Assembly (NCBI GenBank): GCA_963974475.1
Contig: CAXBCR010000027.1
Coordinates: 1-42,590, forward strand
Direction of reading: 5' to 3'
Length of the DNA stretch: 42,590 nt
Source: CAJXZP01 sp963974475
GTDB lineage: Bacteria; Bacteroidota; Bacteroidia; Flavobacteriales_G; Salibacteraceae
The stretch's first letter is position 1; each line of letters starts with the position of its first letter. The position numbers and the translations under genes were made by a program. Shown in pieces: positions 7,501 through 15,040 of the stretch. Below the pieces are notes generated by a model that saw only the letters and a list, made by a program, of their open reading frames with translations, searched no databases and was not told where the DNA came from.

Positions 7501-8287
7501 AAAGTATGTTAAGGGAAAACCAAAAAATGTGACAGTTGAATTTAGTACACAGCTAGGCTATCAATATACCTTTAGAAAAAGTGAATTTGGTGAGGAAAAT
7601 CTACCACCATTAGACTTAGCTTACGCCCTTACAATTCATAAATCGCAGGGAAGCCAATTTGGTAAAGTGATTCTTGTAATTCCCAACCCTTGTTTATTAT
7701 TATCAAAAGAGCTTCTTTACACGGCTTTAACAAGACAAAAGGATAAAGTGATTGTGTTGTTTCAAGGTGATGTTTTTGATATTAAGGATTTAGCTTCTCC
7801 AATAAACTCTGATGCCCTTAGAAGAATTACTAATCTGTTTAAAAACCCTGAAATTGTTGAGGTTAAAGGGAATTATTTAGAAAAGAATTTAATTCATCAA
7901 GCCTCTGATGGAACACTTGTAAGGTCAAAAAGCGAGTTGGTAATCTACCAAAGACTTTTGGATAAAGGTCTAGAAGTTAGATATGAAGAGAAATTGGTAA
8001 TTAATGACGTAGAAAAATTACCGGATTTTACCATTGAAAATGATGATACCGGAGAAGTCTTTTATTGGGAGCATTGCGGAATGCTACATGTTCCAGAGTA
8101 TTTAGCCAGGTGGGAAGAGAAGAAACAATGGTATATTGAGAATGATATTAAACCTTTGGAAGATGGGGGAGGATCTAATGGGACTTTAATCATAAGTCAG
8201 GATAATTTACAATCACTAAGTGATGGTTCATTACGAGGTAGTATTTCGGTACAAGAAATTGACGAATTAATCAAAAAAGCATTTTAA
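4562..8287 (+). CDS. large RecD-like SF1 helicase with C-terminal nuclease domain
   Basis: This 1241-residue protein has three parts. The N-terminal about 600 residues are unassigned and open with LSIRVPWHDSQWNGTIC and several Cys (possible metal binding). Residues about 610-1075 are a RecD/TraA-like SF1B helicase: Walker A G633-PAGTGK639-TT, RecD-like LAPTGKAR, Walker B D718-E719, motif III GDHRQLPP (745-752), LTIHKSQG (1023-1030) and YTALTR (1053-1058). The C-terminal domain has a PD-(D/E)XK-like pattern: E1125 in RSKSEL, P1154-D1155, then W1169-E1170-H1171. Such helicase-nucleases are known near defence loci, but I cannot match this one to a named system. It sits between hsdS and hsdR, starting 42 nt after the GxxExxY gene. 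The start is fixed by an in-frame TGA at 4553. All motifs look intact; DNA unwinding and cutting is inferred from them. Confidence 0.85.
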   Translation: MEYNKSLPLKHLSIRVPWHDSQWNGTICNAPKNNGACLILKNCAQNRNDEKESRLCGNSIENLPEKDYPVCVGERATFMAPFDFQKTLNHPYVKSSAETHGRLRPTKVTFPKFSAAAVPYNWMLKTNTESFTENYDLDYEESREPLMKWNDAWVQESNNQKALLNTFFGHLKEETSLVFFYAKEVPFVESRGRVLVGVGRINKIVDSKNYDGSDDEFGAAYWEHMVLHSIRTDNKNGFLLPYHEAVEYQKEHPEFNPEDIAVVVPHDKQFEFSYAAEHVSNDAAIRVLSDCIKSLENSQELQIGKNLNAAISWIQDEIANLEELRGLYPGMGSALQAFGSEKGHFAASAVINKLNDSVKNPWHLLEKCFEDNDDFSLGIQRLIPKSIRDLYMDLKQRKSERLDLLYLLARLDVTKDQAIKIFVQEERAAINKERKDDDYIKNPYLIYEDLRLRNDEVALNTIDLGLYSKIKGEDILPNGLKYDDPFEAGRVRAIIVNQLENAALFGHTLQSRKNLVNEIRELPLVPKCPINGDYLQMAEKSFEDKIRVVSMADESSAYQLDKFAESKRIISSKIIARIKATRLTISCDWKSILNQELDKNKEVKIDAEEKKARDEKVASLQELSASRFSVLIGPAGTGKTTLLSILAGQPEILSNGVLLLAPTGKARVRMQEVAKDIDVTTKTLAQFLSKYNRYNGATFQYTFSERKCESKYETVILDEASMLTEMMLATTIDCLKGAKRIILVGDHRQLPPIGAGRPFIDIINHLRTEDIANSFPKITTGYAELTIKRRQGGANREDLQLAEWFGDGEMEPGADSVLNKIISEPDGKYLRVEKWKNESDFENLLEKVIVEELNINDITDIKGFNRTIGANEKGYFNREDAAKRIEAWQLLTPINDKIFGRVMLNRRIHEWFRSKTVKSVNEPWSKLPGSLGTNQLVYGDKVINSSNTKRYHKSVYPQDDGALNYIANGEIGIITGQWKTKYVKGKPKNVTVEFSTQLGYQYTFRKSEFGEENLPPLDLAYALTIHKSQGSQFGKVILVIPNPCLLLSKELLYTALTRQKDKVIVLFQGDVFDIKDLASPINSDALRRITNLFKNPEIVEVKGNYLEKNLIHQASDGTLVRSKSELVIYQRLLDKGLEVRYEEKLVINDVEKLPDFTIENDDTGEVFYWEHCGMLHVPEYLARWEEKKQWYIENDIKPLEDGGGSNGTLIISQDNLQSLSDGSLRGSISVQEIDELIKKAF

Positions 8288-8330
8288 ATTTCATACTTGA
8301 ACAACCATCAAAAAAAACAGTCCATTATCA

Positions 8331-8351
8331 AACTAAGAACTAAGAACTAAA
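8331..8351 (+). repeat. triple 7-base tandem repeat
   Basis: AACTAAG-AACTAAG-AACTAAA lies in the 76-nt gap between the helicase gene and the YhcG-family gene. A similar tandem heptamer in opposite orientation lies at 13578-13594, after the last gene of the island. Confidence 0.6.
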
Positions 8352-8363
8352 ACAAACAAATTC

Positions 8364-9443
8364 ATGAATAGTCCAACCGAATCAGATTACAAAAACTGGT
8401 TGCTAAGCCTTAAAATAAAAATACAAGGATCTCAGCAAAAGGCAGTCACTTCTGTGAATAAAGAACTAATTAGGCTTTATTATTCTATTGGTAAAGAATT
8501 ATTTGCGAAACAACAAGTAGCAAATTGGGGAGATAAGGTATTGCAAGATGTTTCTAATGACCTAAAAAGGGAGTTTTCTGGTTTAAAAGGTTTTTCGCTT
8601 ACCAACTTAAAATACATGCGTAGCTTTTATGCTTTTTACAGTGATAGGTCAATTGGTCAACAACCTGTTGACCAATTACAAAAAGAGAGTAAAAGCTTTG
8701 AAAATGAATTACCTATATTTAGTCAACAACCTGTTGACCAAATTCCTTGGGGACATAATATTTTAATTTTTACAAAAAGTAAATCAATAGAAGAAGCTAC
8801 TTTCTATATTCAAAAAACGATTACGAATGGTTGGAGTAGAGATACTTTAGCGCTTCAAGTGAAATCAAACCTATACAAAAGACTAGGGAGTGCTATTACA
8901 AACTTTGAGCACACATTACCAGAACCACAATCTGAGTTAGCAACTCAAACCATAAAAGACCCTTATGTATTTGATTTTTTATCCTTAACAGAAGATTTTA
9001 AAGAAAAGGATTTAGAAAATCAATTGATTGAGCATGTATCCAAATTTTTGTTAGAACTCGGTAAAGGATTCGCCTTTTTAGGAAAGCAATATCCCGTAGA
9101 AGTTGCAGATCAAGATTATTACATCGATTTATTATTCTATCACACCATTTTAAAATGCTATGTGGTGATAGAGTTGAAAAACACCAAGTTTATGCCAGAG
9201 TATGCGGGCAAGCTTAACTTTTACCTATCGGTGGTAGATGATACCATAAAACATGAAAGTGACAAACCATCCATAGGTATATTATTGTGTAGAGATAAAA
9301 ATAATGTGGAGGTAGAATTTGCATTAAGAGGCATGAGCCAACCCATTGGGGTAAGCGAGTTTAATTTAACAGGTGTGATACCAGATGATTTAAAGAGCAG
9401 CTTACCCACCATTGAAGAAATAGAAAAAGGATTAGAAAAATAA
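8364..9443 (+). CDS. YhcG/DUF1016-type PD-(D/E)XK nuclease
   Basis: A 359-residue protein with a DUF1016 N-terminal helical domain (about residues 8-165, including PWGHNILIFTKSKS) and a C-terminal nuclease domain (about 195-350). The active site is visible as D255 in YIDLLFYH and E270-L-K272 in CYVVIELKN. DUF1016 proteins are very common beside type I restriction genes and are thought to be structure-selective nucleases; their part in restriction is unsettled. It is unusual in carrying the hexapeptide QQPVDQ twice in the linker between domain pieces, each copy encoded by an inverted repeat. It ends 5 nt before hsdR, so the two are probably co-translated. Confidence 0.9.
   Translation: MNSPTESDYKNWLLSLKIKIQGSQQKAVTSVNKELIRLYYSIGKELFAKQQVANWGDKVLQDVSNDLKREFSGLKGFSLTNLKYMRSFYAFYSDRSIGQQPVDQLQKESKSFENELPIFSQQPVDQIPWGHNILIFTKSKSIEEATFYIQKTITNGWSRDTLALQVKSNLYKRLGSAITNFEHTLPEPQSELATQTIKDPYVFDFLSLTEDFKEKDLENQLIEHVSKFLLELGKGFAFLGKQYPVEVADQDYYIDLLFYHTILKCYVVIELKNTKFMPEYAGKLNFYLSVVDDTIKHESDKPSIGILLCRDKNNVEVEFALRGMSQPIGVSEFNLTGVIPDDLKSSLPTIEEIEKGLEK
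8651..8677. repeat. 12-bp inverted repeat encoding QQPVDQ, copy 1
   Basis: AATTGGTCAACA, spacer ACC, then the exact reverse complement TGTTGACCAATT. The core is repeated at 8722-8738. Confidence 0.75.
8722..8738. repeat. inverted repeat encoding QQPVDQ, copy 2
   Basis: GTCAACA-ACC-TGTTGAC has the same core as copy 1, with arms seven pairs long. The identity with copy 1 extends over GTCAACAACCTGTTGACCAA, so it is also a direct repeat at about 65-nt spacing. Confidence 0.75.
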
Positions 9444-9448
9444 ACCCC

Positions 9449-12400
9449 ATGGCAGAATATAGCAACGTAGAAAAACCGTTTTTAGAGAAGTTAAGAGCAC
9501 TTTACTGGCGGGTTATTGACCAAGGAGCTTTTGGCATTCCACAAGACCCAGCTAAAAGTTTACGTACGAGCTTTAAAGAAGTCACGCTCAAGCAAGAGTT
9601 TATAAACGCGGTTAAAAAAATCAATGTAGTTGATGGTGTAGAATGGTTGACCGATAAGCAATTGGATGACCTATACAATGAAACCATTGCCACCGAAAAA
9701 GCCAACTTATCGCTTCTAGAAGCCAATAAACAAGTATTTGAAAAGCTTATAGGGGTAACTAAAACAACCGTTGCAAAAAACGAAATTACAAGTGAAGAAA
9801 ATCCATTAGTAAAACTCATCGATTTTAAAAACTGGAACGATAATGCCTTTGTTGCTATCAACCAGTTTAGGGTAGTAACACCAGGAGCATCAAGAGAAGG
9901 TATTATACCAGATATCGTATTATTTGTAAATGGGTTACCGTTTTCGGTAATAGAGTGCAAAGATGTAGATGTAGCAGATCCCATATCTAATGCGGTAGAA
10001 CAAATAATGCGATATGCCAATACCCGTGGAGACGATTTTGGCTTTACAGATGGGGAAGAACGCCTATTTCACTACAATTTATTTAGTATAGCCACGCATG
10101 GTGAGGAAGCCCGTGTGGGTTCTATTTCGGGTGACTTTGAATATTACCTCAACTGGAAAGACATATTTCCAGAAATATATAAAGATTTAGACCTTGCCAA
10201 TTACGCAGCCGAAGAAACAGTAAGGTATCAAAACAACGGTTTACATAACGACCCAAGAGTGCGCCAAGAAGTACTCATTAAAGGTTTGTTAAACAAAGAA
10301 ATTCTACTGGATGTATTGCAGCACTTCACTTTATTTATGGAAATAAAAGAAGGTGTGGAGATAAAGATTGTTTGTCGCTATCAGCAATACCGAGCAGTTG
10401 GCAAAATTATTGATCGGTTACGTAATGAAACAACGGGCAAAACACGATCAGGTGTGGTTTGGCATACCCAAGGCTCAGGTAAGTCTTTAACCATGGTGTT
10501 TTTTGTTCGTAAATTACGCTCACAAGCCGATTTAAAAGATTATAAAGTTATAATGATGGTAGATCGTAAAGATTTAGAAAAGCAACTTTCTGCTACCGCT
10601 CGTTTGACTAATGAATTTAAAGAAGCCAATATTGTAAGTTCACGTAAAGATTTAGTACCTAAATTAAGTGGAAATGCCTCTAACTTAAACATGGTGATGG
10701 TTCACAAGTTTGTGCAAGAAGAATTAAAACATTCAAAAGCATTAATGAAAGCCTTTGTTACCGAAGGCAAAGTACCCGAATTCAAACCTTTTGATGTGGT
10801 GAACACATCAGATAGAATTGTAATACTTATTGATGAAGCGCATAGAACTCAAGGGGGAGATATGGGTGATAATATTTTCACCGCCTTTCCGAATGCTACC
10901 AAAATTGCCTTTACAGGTACGCCTTTATTAACCGATAGACACAAGCAAAAAACACACGAACGTTTTGGCGGTACCGGTGAATTTATTGATACCTATAAAA
11001 TCCGGGAAGCGGTAGATGACCGAGCTACTTTAGACATTATTTATATAGGTAAAACAACCAACGATAAAATTAAATCTAAAGATGCCTTTGATGCCGAATT
11101 TGAAGACGTCTTTAAAAAGCAAAGTAAAGAAGAGCGAGAGTATATTCAGAAGAATTACGGCACCATGCAAGCCTATTTGGAAAACATGGATCGTTTGCGA
11201 AAAATTGCAAGGAACATAGTCAAACACTATGTAGATGCTATTATGCCCAATGGTTTTAAAGCTATGGTGGTGGGTAGTTCTATTATGGCAGCAGCTAGGT
11301 ATCAGTTTTTAATTGATGAAGCCTTAAAAGAGCGTGTAGCACTAGAAAAAGAGAAAGCTAATCCAGATTTGGATTTAATAAAAAAGATTGAATTTATAAA
11401 AATTGGAACCGTAGTTACCAAGCAAGATAATAATGAACAGGAATTTATTAGTGCAGCAAGTAAAAATGCGAAAGAAATCAAGGCAGTTGATAATTTCAAA
11501 AAAGACTTTGATTACAGTACCGATGAGGAAGGAAACTATTTAAAACCTGAAACAGGGGTCGCTTTTCTATGTGTTTGTGATAAATTGCTTACCGGATTTG
11601 ATGCGCCCATAGCACAAGTCATGTATTTAGATAAAAGCATTAGAGAACATGATTTGTTGCAAGCCATCGCACGTGTTAATCGAACTAAAAAGGACAAGTC
11701 TCATGGAATTCTAGTAGATTATTATGGCGTATCCAATCATTTGAAAGATGCCTTAAATATTTGGGGAGCAGAAGATGAAGAAGATATCAAAGAATTGCTA
11801 GAGTACTTTAGAGATATTAATAAAGAAATACCTGTATTAGAAGCCCGTTACAATAGAATGCTTCAGCTATTTACAGATAGAGGAATTACTGATTTTGAAA
11901 GTTTTGCACAGCAACGCATGACCGATAAAGAGGCAGAGTTTCAATTAGCCGAAGACTGTATTGAGATGGCGAAATCCATTCCTTTTAGGGCGCAGTTTGA
12001 TACCTACATAAAAGCCTTTTTTGACAGTTTAGATTTGTTGTTTAACTCAGAAGCAGCTAGGAAATATTACATTCCTGCAAAGCGATTTGGCTATTTACTA
12101 GTTCGGATTAAGAACCGTTACAAAGATCCAAGTATGGATTTAAAATGGGCAAAACCTAAAGTGCGTAAAATGATAGATGCACATTTAGAAACACTAGGTA
12201 TTGATAGCCGTGTAGCACCTATTAGTTTGTTATCTAAAGATTTTGCAAAAGAAGTAAATAAACTAGGAAAAAACTCCAAGTCAAAAGCTTCAGAAATGGA
12301 ACACGCTATCAGGCGGCATATTAAGGTAAATATCAATAAAGATCCTGCATTATACAAACGCTTTTTAAAACGAATGGAAGAGATTATTGAACGTTACCAA

Positions 12401-12793
12401 GGTAATTGGGATGCCATAGTAGAGGAATTTGAAAAAGTAAGAGAAGATTTAGCAAAAGGGAGAAAAGGCGAGAATGAAGAGGAAGGATTAGACGAACAAG
12501 AATTACCATTCTACGATTTTGTTCTTTTTAGCGCATTTAAAGACGAGTCTATTGCCTCGGAAGAAAAAGAAGTGTTAAAAGCCTTAACAATTGAATTAGT
12601 ACATCTCTTACAAGACGCCATAAACAAACCTAATTTTTGGGGCGGAAGACCAGCGGAGATTAGAAAATTACAAGGGGAAGTAGAAGATTTAATCTCTTTT
12701 ACGGAAGTAACGCAAGTATCTAAACTTCATGCAAAATTAAGTGTTGAATTAATGAGCTTAGCGAAGCGCAGACATCAAGAACTAACAAGGTAA
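9449..12793 (+). CDS. hsdR: type I restriction endonuclease subunit (HsdR)
   Basis: HsdR is the translocating and cutting subunit that joins the HsdM/HsdS core to cleave unmodified DNA. The 1114-residue protein has an N-terminal RecB-like nuclease site (P154-D155, E169-C-K171). It is followed by an SF2 motor with Walker A TQGSGKS (K345), DEAH (462-465), AFTGTP (motif III) and the ARVNRT motif VI region. A C-terminal helical region contacts the M subunit. The length is normal for the family and no motif is missing. It lies downstream of the helicase-nuclease and DUF1016 genes instead of next to hsdS, and is followed without a gap by the metallopeptidase gene. An intact HsdR beside a damaged HsdM raises the question of how the host avoids self-cutting. 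The likely answer is that the enzyme cannot assemble or fire without SAM binding. Confidence 0.97.
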   Translation: MAEYSNVEKPFLEKLRALYWRVIDQGAFGIPQDPAKSLRTSFKEVTLKQEFINAVKKINVVDGVEWLTDKQLDDLYNETIATEKANLSLLEANKQVFEKLIGVTKTTVAKNEITSEENPLVKLIDFKNWNDNAFVAINQFRVVTPGASREGIIPDIVLFVNGLPFSVIECKDVDVADPISNAVEQIMRYANTRGDDFGFTDGEERLFHYNLFSIATHGEEARVGSISGDFEYYLNWKDIFPEIYKDLDLANYAAEETVRYQNNGLHNDPRVRQEVLIKGLLNKEILLDVLQHFTLFMEIKEGVEIKIVCRYQQYRAVGKIIDRLRNETTGKTRSGVVWHTQGSGKSLTMVFFVRKLRSQADLKDYKVIMMVDRKDLEKQLSATARLTNEFKEANIVSSRKDLVPKLSGNASNLNMVMVHKFVQEELKHSKALMKAFVTEGKVPEFKPFDVVNTSDRIVILIDEAHRTQGGDMGDNIFTAFPNATKIAFTGTPLLTDRHKQKTHERFGGTGEFIDTYKIREAVDDRATLDIIYIGKTTNDKIKSKDAFDAEFEDVFKKQSKEEREYIQKNYGTMQAYLENMDRLRKIARNIVKHYVDAIMPNGFKAMVVGSSIMAAARYQFLIDEALKERVALEKEKANPDLDLIKKIEFIKIGTVVTKQDNNEQEFISAASKNAKEIKAVDNFKKDFDYSTDEEGNYLKPETGVAFLCVCDKLLTGFDAPIAQVMYLDKSIREHDLLQAIARVNRTKKDKSHGILVDYYGVSNHLKDALNIWGAEDEEDIKELLEYFRDINKEIPVLEARYNRMLQLFTDRGITDFESFAQQRMTDKEAEFQLAEDCIEMAKSIPFRAQFDTYIKAFFDSLDLLFNSEAARKYYIPAKRFGYLLVRIKNRYKDPSMDLKWAKPKVRKMIDAHLETLGIDSRVAPISLLSKDFAKEVNKLGKNSKSKASEMEHAIRRHIKVNINKDPALYKRFLKRMEEIIERYQGNWDAIVEEFEKVREDLAKGRKGENEEEGLDEQELPFYDFVLFSAFKDESIASEEKEVLKALTIELVHLLQDAINKPNFWGGRPAEIRKLQGEVEDLISFTEVTQVSKLHAKLSVELMSLAKRRHQELTR

Positions 12794-13474
12794 ATGAAAG
12801 TATCAGGAATAGATATAGCCATTGAAAAAAGTGAGCGAAAAACGGTTAGTATTTTTGTAGAAAGAGATGGCTCAGTATCGGCACGCGTGCCCGAAAAACT
12901 AAATGATGTTGAAATTAGAGATATTCTAAAAGCCAAAGAATACCAAATCTTTAAAAACTTGGCAGAATGGACGCAACTGAATGAAAACGCAGTAGAAAGA
13001 GAATATGTAAATGGTCAGTCATTTTTATATTTAGGACGTAATTATCGTTTAAAACTAATAGATGAAAATTGGGGTGAAATTCAATTTGTAAAAAACACGT
13101 TTCTTCTATGTAAGAAGGACAAACATAAAGCGAAGGAGTTGTTTATTCAATTTTATAAGGCTAAATTGAATAGCAAAATCCACCCAATAATTGAAAGGTA
13201 TAAGGCTCAATTAGGTGTAGAACCCAATCACATAAAAATAATGGAACTACAAAACCGCTGGGCATCATGTACAAGTGGTGGTAATGTTAATTTTCACTGG
13301 AAATGTGCCATGGCACCAATAGACGTACTGCATTATATAGTAGTGCATGAATTAGCACATTTAATTCATAACAACCACACAAAAGCCTTTTGGAACGAAG
13401 TAGATAAAATACTACCCAACTATGCCCAGTATGTCCACTGGCTAAAAATTAATGGTGCAGGTATGGATTTGTAA
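12794..13474 (+). CDS. YgjP-like (M48-type, DUF45) metallopeptidase
   Basis: This 226-residue protein has the zinc site H185-E-L-A-H189 with a further His in the following HTKAFW segment. The preceding block NRWASCTSGGNVNFHWK is diagnostic of YgjP/DUF45. The N-terminal half is a small beta-rich domain. The family often ends type I restriction operons in bacteria; the substrate is unknown, and turnover of HsdR is one idea. The ATG directly follows the hsdR stop codon with no spacer, so translation is coupled. No signal peptide, hence cytoplasmic. It closes the defence island. Confidence 0.9.
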   Translation: MKVSGIDIAIEKSERKTVSIFVERDGSVSARVPEKLNDVEIRDILKAKEYQIFKNLAEWTQLNENAVEREYVNGQSFLYLGRNYRLKLIDENWGEIQFVKNTFLLCKKDKHKAKELFIQFYKAKLNSKIHPIIERYKAQLGVEPNHIKIMELQNRWASCTSGGNVNFHWKCAMAPIDVLHYIVVHELAHLIHNNHTKAFWNEVDKILPNYAQYVHWLKINGAGMDL

Positions 13475-13674
13475 ATTGAATTAGTTATGCAAAAAATAAA
13501 CAACATCAAACGCTTTTCAATGCTTATTGAAATACTAGTATAAAATCCATACCCTCCCATATCTAATGCATTTTTAGTTCTCAATTCTCAATTCAACAAT
13601 TCCAAAATATTTTAGAAATACAAAATTGCACCCCACCACCCTCCATTGGCAAGGTTTTTGAACCCCATCAAATC
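13475..13674. other. spacer after the defence island
   Basis: A 7-bp hairpin TTTCAAT/ATTGAAA with loop GCTT lies at 13515-13532 without a T run, so it is at best a weak terminator. A tandem heptamer repeat follows at 13578-13594. I searched by eye for a copy of the tRNA-Gln 3' end and found none. Confidence 0.5.
13578..13594. repeat. tandem TTCTCAA repeat
   Basis: TTCTCAA-TTCTCAA-TTC is a short tandem heptamer. Preceded by TTTTTAG, it resembles the reverse complement of the AACTAAG array at 8331-8351. Such heptamers are frequent in flavobacterial spacers. Confidence 0.5.
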
Positions 13675-14187
13675 ATGAAAAACCTAATTTTTAGTGCCGT
13701 ACTATTATTTTCTTTCCCTGTGTTTTCTCAAACTAATTTTGAATGGGATGTTATTATTAACACGCCAGATTTAACGCAAGAAGAAATCTACGCGAGAACG
13801 AAATTGTTTATTGGGAAATCCTGGAAATCTGCGGAGGATGTTATTCAAAGTGACGAGCGTGATGCGGGGCAAGTGCTGGTAAAGGTTAAAATTTTGGAGC
13901 ACGTTAGCCATTACCGATATGGTTTTAAGTACAATATTGTTTTTCTGATGAAAGACCAAAAGGCTAGGATTCTTATTTCTGATGTGGAGTGTGTGTATGC
14001 TAAATCGTATGATGATTTATGGATTTTTCCGCCTTTATTAGATCAGTATCCACAACGTAATGCAAAACAAATAACCGGTTTAAACGAAGAAAGATATCTT
14101 ACCCTTATCATAAAACTCAAGCTTGATCTTCAGCAAATAGTAAATAATTACAAAGTGGCGGTGCTCAAATATTCGCCAGAATGGTAG
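13675..14187 (+). CDS. secreted DUF4468-like protein
   Basis: This 170-residue protein has a clear signal peptide (MKNLIFSAVLLFSFPVFSQ, cleavage after about residue 19). A single globular domain follows, whose pattern of strands and ending (YNIVFLMKDQKARILISDVEC) matches DUF4468, a TBP-like fold common in exported Bacteroidota proteins. The function of the domain is unknown. It is convergent with the DUF2461 gene, with only 23 nt between stops. No clear -7 box precedes it. Probably periplasmic. Confidence 0.7.
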   Translation: MKNLIFSAVLLFSFPVFSQTNFEWDVIINTPDLTQEEIYARTKLFIGKSWKSAEDVIQSDERDAGQVLVKVKILEHVSHYRYGFKYNIVFLMKDQKARILISDVECVYAKSYDDLWIFPPLLDQYPQRNAKQITGLNEERYLTLIIKLKLDLQQIVNNYKVAVLKYSPEW

Positions 14188-14210
14188 TGATTTTCAATTT
14201 GACTTCTACC

Positions 14211-14894
14211 TCACTTAACCAACTCTTCTCCGTTCAAATTAGTCGTCAGCATTTCGGTCATTACCTCCAAAAAGGGTTGCATGGCTTTAAAGGTTTGTTC
14301 CACTTTTTTACTGAAATCCTGACTCAAAACCTCTTCATCTGTAATTGACTCCATGCATAGAAACTGCTTGTAACGCAACAAGTCGATAGCTGGATGCTCT
14401 TTATCAAAACCTTTGGGAGCTGTTTTTAACTGCTCACCGCGCATGGATTTGAAGTGTTTTTTGAAGGTAGGAGAGGCTAACACCTTTCGTAAATAAGAAT
14501 CGTCCTGAGCCAAATGTTTTCTAATGAGTAGTAAATCATCTTTTTCAGGACCCCAAAACCCACCGCCCAAAAAGCTTTCTCCGGGTTGAATGTGAATGTA
14601 GTATCCACCTCGTCTGGCAGCAGTGGCACGGGCATACATCAGTCCAAAATGCTGTTTGTAGGGCGCTTTGTTTTTAGAAAAACGCACATCTCTATAAATG
14701 CGTTTAAGCGCTTTTTTACCCGATGGCGTTTCAATTTTATCAAATCCATTCATTTTTCCAAGCACGTCCTCGGCAAACTCAATCATGTTTTCATGCGCAG
14801 CGGTGTACTTATCTTTATTCTCTGCAAACCAATCGCGATTGTTGTTGCGTGAAAGGTCTTGTAAAAATGAAAATGCTTTTTTTGAAATAGCCAT
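14211..14894 (-). CDS. DUF2461 (TIGR02453) family protein
   Basis: A 227-residue cytoplasmic protein with family hallmarks: FLQDLSRNNNRDWFAENKD near the N-terminus, the KRIYRDVRFSKNKAPYK segment (about residues 64-82) and the GGYYIHIQPGESFLGGGFW block (about 95-115). The family is widespread in bacteria and fungi and has no assigned biochemical role. The length is normal. It is transcribed divergently from the MORN-variant gene, with a -7 box at 14917-14924 about 23 nt before its start. Confidence 0.9.
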   Translation of the reverse strand: MAISKKAFSFLQDLSRNNNRDWFAENKDKYTAAHENMIEFAEDVLGKMNGFDKIETPSGKKALKRIYRDVRFSKNKAPYKQHFGLMYARATAARRGGYYIHIQPGESFLGGGFWGPEKDDLLLIRKHLAQDDSYLRKVLASPTFKKHFKSMRGEQLKTAPKGFDKEHPAIDLLRYKQFLCMESITDEEVLSQDFSKKVEQTFKAMQPFLEVMTEMLTTNLNGEELVK

Positions 14895-14916
14895 ATTGAT
14901 TTGATTTTTGGTGATT

Positions 14917-14924
14917 CAAATGTA
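14917..14924 (-). promoter_or_regulatory. -7 box for the DUF2461 gene
   Basis: Read on the minus strand, TACATTTG fits TAnnTTTG, 23 nt upstream of the start codon. A TTTG (14943-14940) lies 15 nt further up, slightly close for a -33 element. Confidence 0.5.
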
Positions 14925-15016
14925 CTAAAATCTGTAGTTCAAATAAGGGTTAGAAATGCCGAGTTAAATGTGAATATTTTTCCAAGTCCTACGTTAACCG
15001 AAAGCATCAGTACATC

Positions 15017-15024
15017 TATTTTTG
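15017..15024 (+). promoter_or_regulatory. -7 box for the MORN-variant gene
   Basis: TATTTTTG fits TAnnTTTG and ends 16 nt before the ATG at 15041. No clear -33 element is visible. Confidence 0.5.
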
Positions 15025-15040
15025 TGAAAAATCTGAATTA

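Noticed and set aside
8331..8351. CRISPR-like array
   Set aside because: Seven-base units without spacers are a simple tandem repeat; no cas gene is present and no spaced direct repeats were seen anywhere in the window.
9502..10020. 172-residue open frame on the minus strand inside hsdR
   Set aside because: It lies fully within the hsdR coding region, shows no family motif and reads as the antisense of conserved HsdR nuclease sequence.
13475..13674. Right attachment site matching tRNA-Gln
   Set aside because: No segment resembling the tRNA 3' end (TTCGAGCCCTAGTGGGACA) was found here.
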